Source: Flavobacterium fluviatile
GTDB taxonomy: Bacteria > Bacteroidota > Bacteroidia > Flavobacteriales > Flavobacteriaceae
Direction of reading: 5' to 3'
NCBI RefSeq assembly: GCF_010645065.1
Contig: NZ_JAADZW010000009.1
Span: forward strand, 62,001-126,000
Length of the DNA: 64,000 nucleotides
Positions 62,380 through 64,000 of the stretch are shown here, in pieces. Numbering within the stretch: the stretch's first letter is position 1; each line of letters opens with the position of its first letter. Below the pieces are notes generated by a model. It ran no database searches and was not told where the DNA came from. It was given only the letters and a program-made list of their open reading frames with translations. Position numbers and translations under genes: made by a program.

Positions 62380-62429
62380 AAAGCGAAGGCAAATTACAGA
62401 GAAAAATCTCATCATTTGATCTTCGCTTT
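62380..62429. terminator. Terminator between convergent HXXEE and integrase genes
   Basis: The arms 62380-62388 and 62421-62429 (9 bp, perfect) with a 32-nt loop; T-run on the plus strand (62427-62432). The long loop makes it weaker than the others. Confidence 0.6.
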
Positions 62430-62439
62430 TTTATTTAGT

Positions 62440-63756
62440 TCACTTCTGATTTATCAAACCCAATTTCTTTTTCATTTCATTTAAATCTTTCTCCATTCTT
62501 TCGATTGTTTGTAAAGTTAATTTACCGGGATCGTCTTCCTTATCTGCCAGTCTCTGTTTTAATCCCTGCATCTCACGACCGATAGCAAGCTCTTCCGTTA
62601 TTGCATACTGTTCAGTTTGACTTACTGATTGATGACCAAGCATTTCCTTTACCACATGAATTGGAACATTATTATTCAATGTAATTGTGCTCCCAAAGGT
62701 TCTTCTTGCTTTATGCGTATTTAATGCACTTGTAATACCGCACAAATCAGCTATTTCCTTAAGATATTCATTCATTTTCTGATTTGAACTCACAGGAAGC
62801 ACTGAATTTCTTTCCACACAAATACGATGATCTTTGTACTTTTCGATAAGCTCAACAGCTTTTGGTAGTAGAGGAATGCTAATAGGACTTCCCGTTTTCT
62901 GCCTTCCAGTCAATATCCACTTTTCACCATCAACCCCCACTTTTAGGTCAGATTGTTTCAAATTAAAAACATCAATGTAAGCAAGACCTGTATAACATTG
63001 AAAAATAAAAACATCCCTGACAACTGCTAGGCGGCCAGTTGAAAACTTATGCTTCTCAAGCAATGACAATTCGTGATTAGTTAAAGGTTTTTTAGGCACC
63101 TTAATCTTTTTAGATTTAAAACGTTTAAATGGATCTGCAGAAATAATTTCCTTGTCCACTGCCGAAAGAACAATTTTCTTAAAATTAGTAATGTATTTTA
63201 GAGCAGTATTATTACTGATATTCTTTACTGTCTTTAGATAAAACTCATAATCTTTTACAAATTCAAAATTCAGCTCGCTGAATTCCATATCCTCAACGCC
63301 GTATTTATAAAACATAAACTCTGTAACATGCTTTTTAGAAATCTCGTAACGCTCGTGGGTTCCAATAGCATACTCCTTTTTTTCGACTAAAGCCAGCATT
63401 TGATCATTATGTAGCTGAAATTCCTTTATAACTGTAGACTTTACATTAGTTTTGCCTAACGCAAAATTAATGAGTTTAATACTGCTTACCGTCTCCCGCT
63501 TTTCCGAAAGTTCATCCCTGTATTTACTTATCTGAAGTTCCAGAGAGTTTAAAAACAAATTCAGAGCCTTGGCATCTTCTTTATTTCCTGTAGCCCTGGC
63601 AGTCTTTTGCTCCCACCTTTTTATATCCCACTTTCTCTTTGTGGATGTTTCTTTGGGAACTCCATCTACAGTAATTCTTAGATAAATGTATTTTTCATTT
63701 GTACTTTTTGCGGAACTCTTCAAAAAGAAGGTAATTCCAAAACTGCTTTCTAACAT
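62440..63756 (-). CDS. int: Tyrosine recombinase (ICE integrase)
   Basis: A 438-residue integrase: N-terminal arm-binding domain (FGITFFLKSSAKSTNEKYIY and on to residue 90), a SAM-like core-binding domain (105-205) and the catalytic domain (215-415). Catalytic features are a Lys in GRQKTG, HKARRTF (His, Arg), LGHQSV (His) and the nucleophile in TEQYAI (Tyr). The place of the first catalytic Arg reads CYTGLAYIDV, with Ala in place of Arg, as also seen in other Bacteroidota integrases. A coiled-coil tail follows the Tyr. It probably catalyses insertion and excision of the element, whose right end would lie just beyond. Confidence 0.92.
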   Translation of the reverse strand: MLESSFGITFFLKSSAKSTNEKYIYLRITVDGVPKETSTKRKWDIKRWEQKTARATGNKEDAKALNLFLNSLELQISKYRDELSEKRETVSSIKLINFALGKTNVKSTVIKEFQLHNDQMLALVEKKEYAIGTHERYEISKKHVTEFMFYKYGVEDMEFSELNFEFVKDYEFYLKTVKNISNNTALKYITNFKKIVLSAVDKEIISADPFKRFKSKKIKVPKKPLTNHELSLLEKHKFSTGRLAVVRDVFIFQCYTGLAYIDVFNLKQSDLKVGVDGEKWILTGRQKTGSPISIPLLPKAVELIEKYKDHRICVERNSVLPVSSNQKMNEYLKEIADLCGITSALNTHKARRTFGSTITLNNNVPIHVVKEMLGHQSVSQTEQYAITEELAIGREMQGLKQRLADKEDDPGKLTLQTIERMEKDLNEMKKKLGLINQK

Positions 63757-64000
63757 AATTCAACAATTTAATAAGTTAATAAAGGTCGAATTATAATATC
63801 TTTAAATCAAGTCGTTAACGTGCTTTACCTACTGAATAACAAGGCTTTACATCATTTTTTGTGGCAGTTTTTTTTACCAAAATAAATTGCCATGAATGTG
63901 CCATAAAAATTAGTGAAAGAATGTGCGTTTTTGAATCTAATAAAGAGAATTAAAAAACCCGCATCTTTGTGAAGTGCGGGTTTTCAGTGATTTAATCAAT
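63757..64000. other. Region upstream of the integrase; possible element end
   Basis: 244 nt with no gene. It holds a hairpin at 63954-63984. The attachment site of the element could lie here or just outside the window; I see no tRNA gene or repeat that would fix it. Confidence 0.35.
63954..63984. terminator. Bidirectional terminator near the window end
   Basis: The arms 63954-63963 and 63975-63984 (AAAACCCGCA/TGCGGGTTTT, 10 bp, perfect) with an 11-nt loop; A- and T-rich flanks on both sides. It may belong to a gene beyond the window. Confidence 0.8.

Noticed and set aside
1..64000. CRISPR arrays, rRNA and tRNA genes, and intact insertion sequences
   Set aside because: I looked for regular spaced repeats, tRNA-like cloverleaf ends and transposase genes and saw none. 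A covariance search could still reveal small RNAs.

Overview
The window is Bacteroidota DNA, most like Flavobacterium/Chryseobacterium. The evidence is the tra gene set typical of Bacteroidota conjugative transposons, few Shine-Dalgarno sequences, promoter-like TTG...TAnnTTTG elements, and Bacteroidota-restricted families (DUF6660, DUF3347, DUF2911, PRTRC cassette, Arm-DNA-binding integrase). It reads as one side of an integrative conjugative element (ICE): conjugation genes on the left, a long metal-resistance cargo in the middle, and a tyrosine integrase at the right.

Layout. 1-4150: end of the transfer operon (traK end, a small unknown gene, traL, traM, traN, traO, traQ-like DUF3872), closed by a clear terminator. 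4340-4891: a sigma-4/alpha-CTD-like regulator. 5122-10404 (minus strand): ssb, DUF932 and a reduced PRTRC cassette with ubiquitin-like, E2-like and E1-like proteins. 10405-11122: a gene-poor stretch with a 178-nt quasi-palindrome.

11564-30961 is a plus-strand copper/silver block: a Cys-rich DUF6660-like protein, three DUF3347 proteins, a haem-binding protein, a Cus-type RND system (pump gene split by a frameshift, TolC, two adaptors), a CopA P1B-1 ATPase, a possible HhH/PD-(D/E)XK nuclease, a DUF2911 protein, two DUF305 proteins, a multicopper oxidase fused to a beta-barrel-like tail, and a Csp copper-storage protein. 31051-38308 (minus) carries a truncated cation ATPase and then an MbnP/MbnH-like pair, an OprC-like TonB receptor, a FixH/YtkA-like lipoprotein and two small paralogous Cys proteins. 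This looks like copper acquisition or handling rather than efflux. 38522-43369 (minus) has a two-component system followed by an LtaS-like enzyme and a lipid kinase.

43678-53912 is a zinc/cadmium/cobalt block: DUF6660, a CzcA-TolC fusion, CzcB, a heavy-metal-binding lipoprotein, MgtC, bestrophin and a ZntA-type ATPase. 54236-62329 is a loose, AT-rich set: DUF1345, an orphan response regulator lacking its phospho-acceptor Asp, a third DUF6660, a His-rich protein, a PAP2 phosphatase, a di-haem/Rieske/porin operon, an HXXEE membrane protein and two unannotated 26-27 aa paralogous micropeptides. 62440-63756 is the integrase.

Together the genes cover metal sensing, chelation, oxidation, inner-membrane export and trans-envelope efflux for Cu(I)/Ag(I) and Zn/Cd/Co, carried on a self-transmissible element. 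GC content falls visibly from left (conjugation module) to right (integrase end), so the cargo looks assembled from several sources. The strongest leads for undescribed biology are the PRTRC ubiquitin-like cassette, the MbnP/MbnH/OprC-like cluster, the micropeptide pair, the Asp-less response regulator and the long quasi-palindrome.
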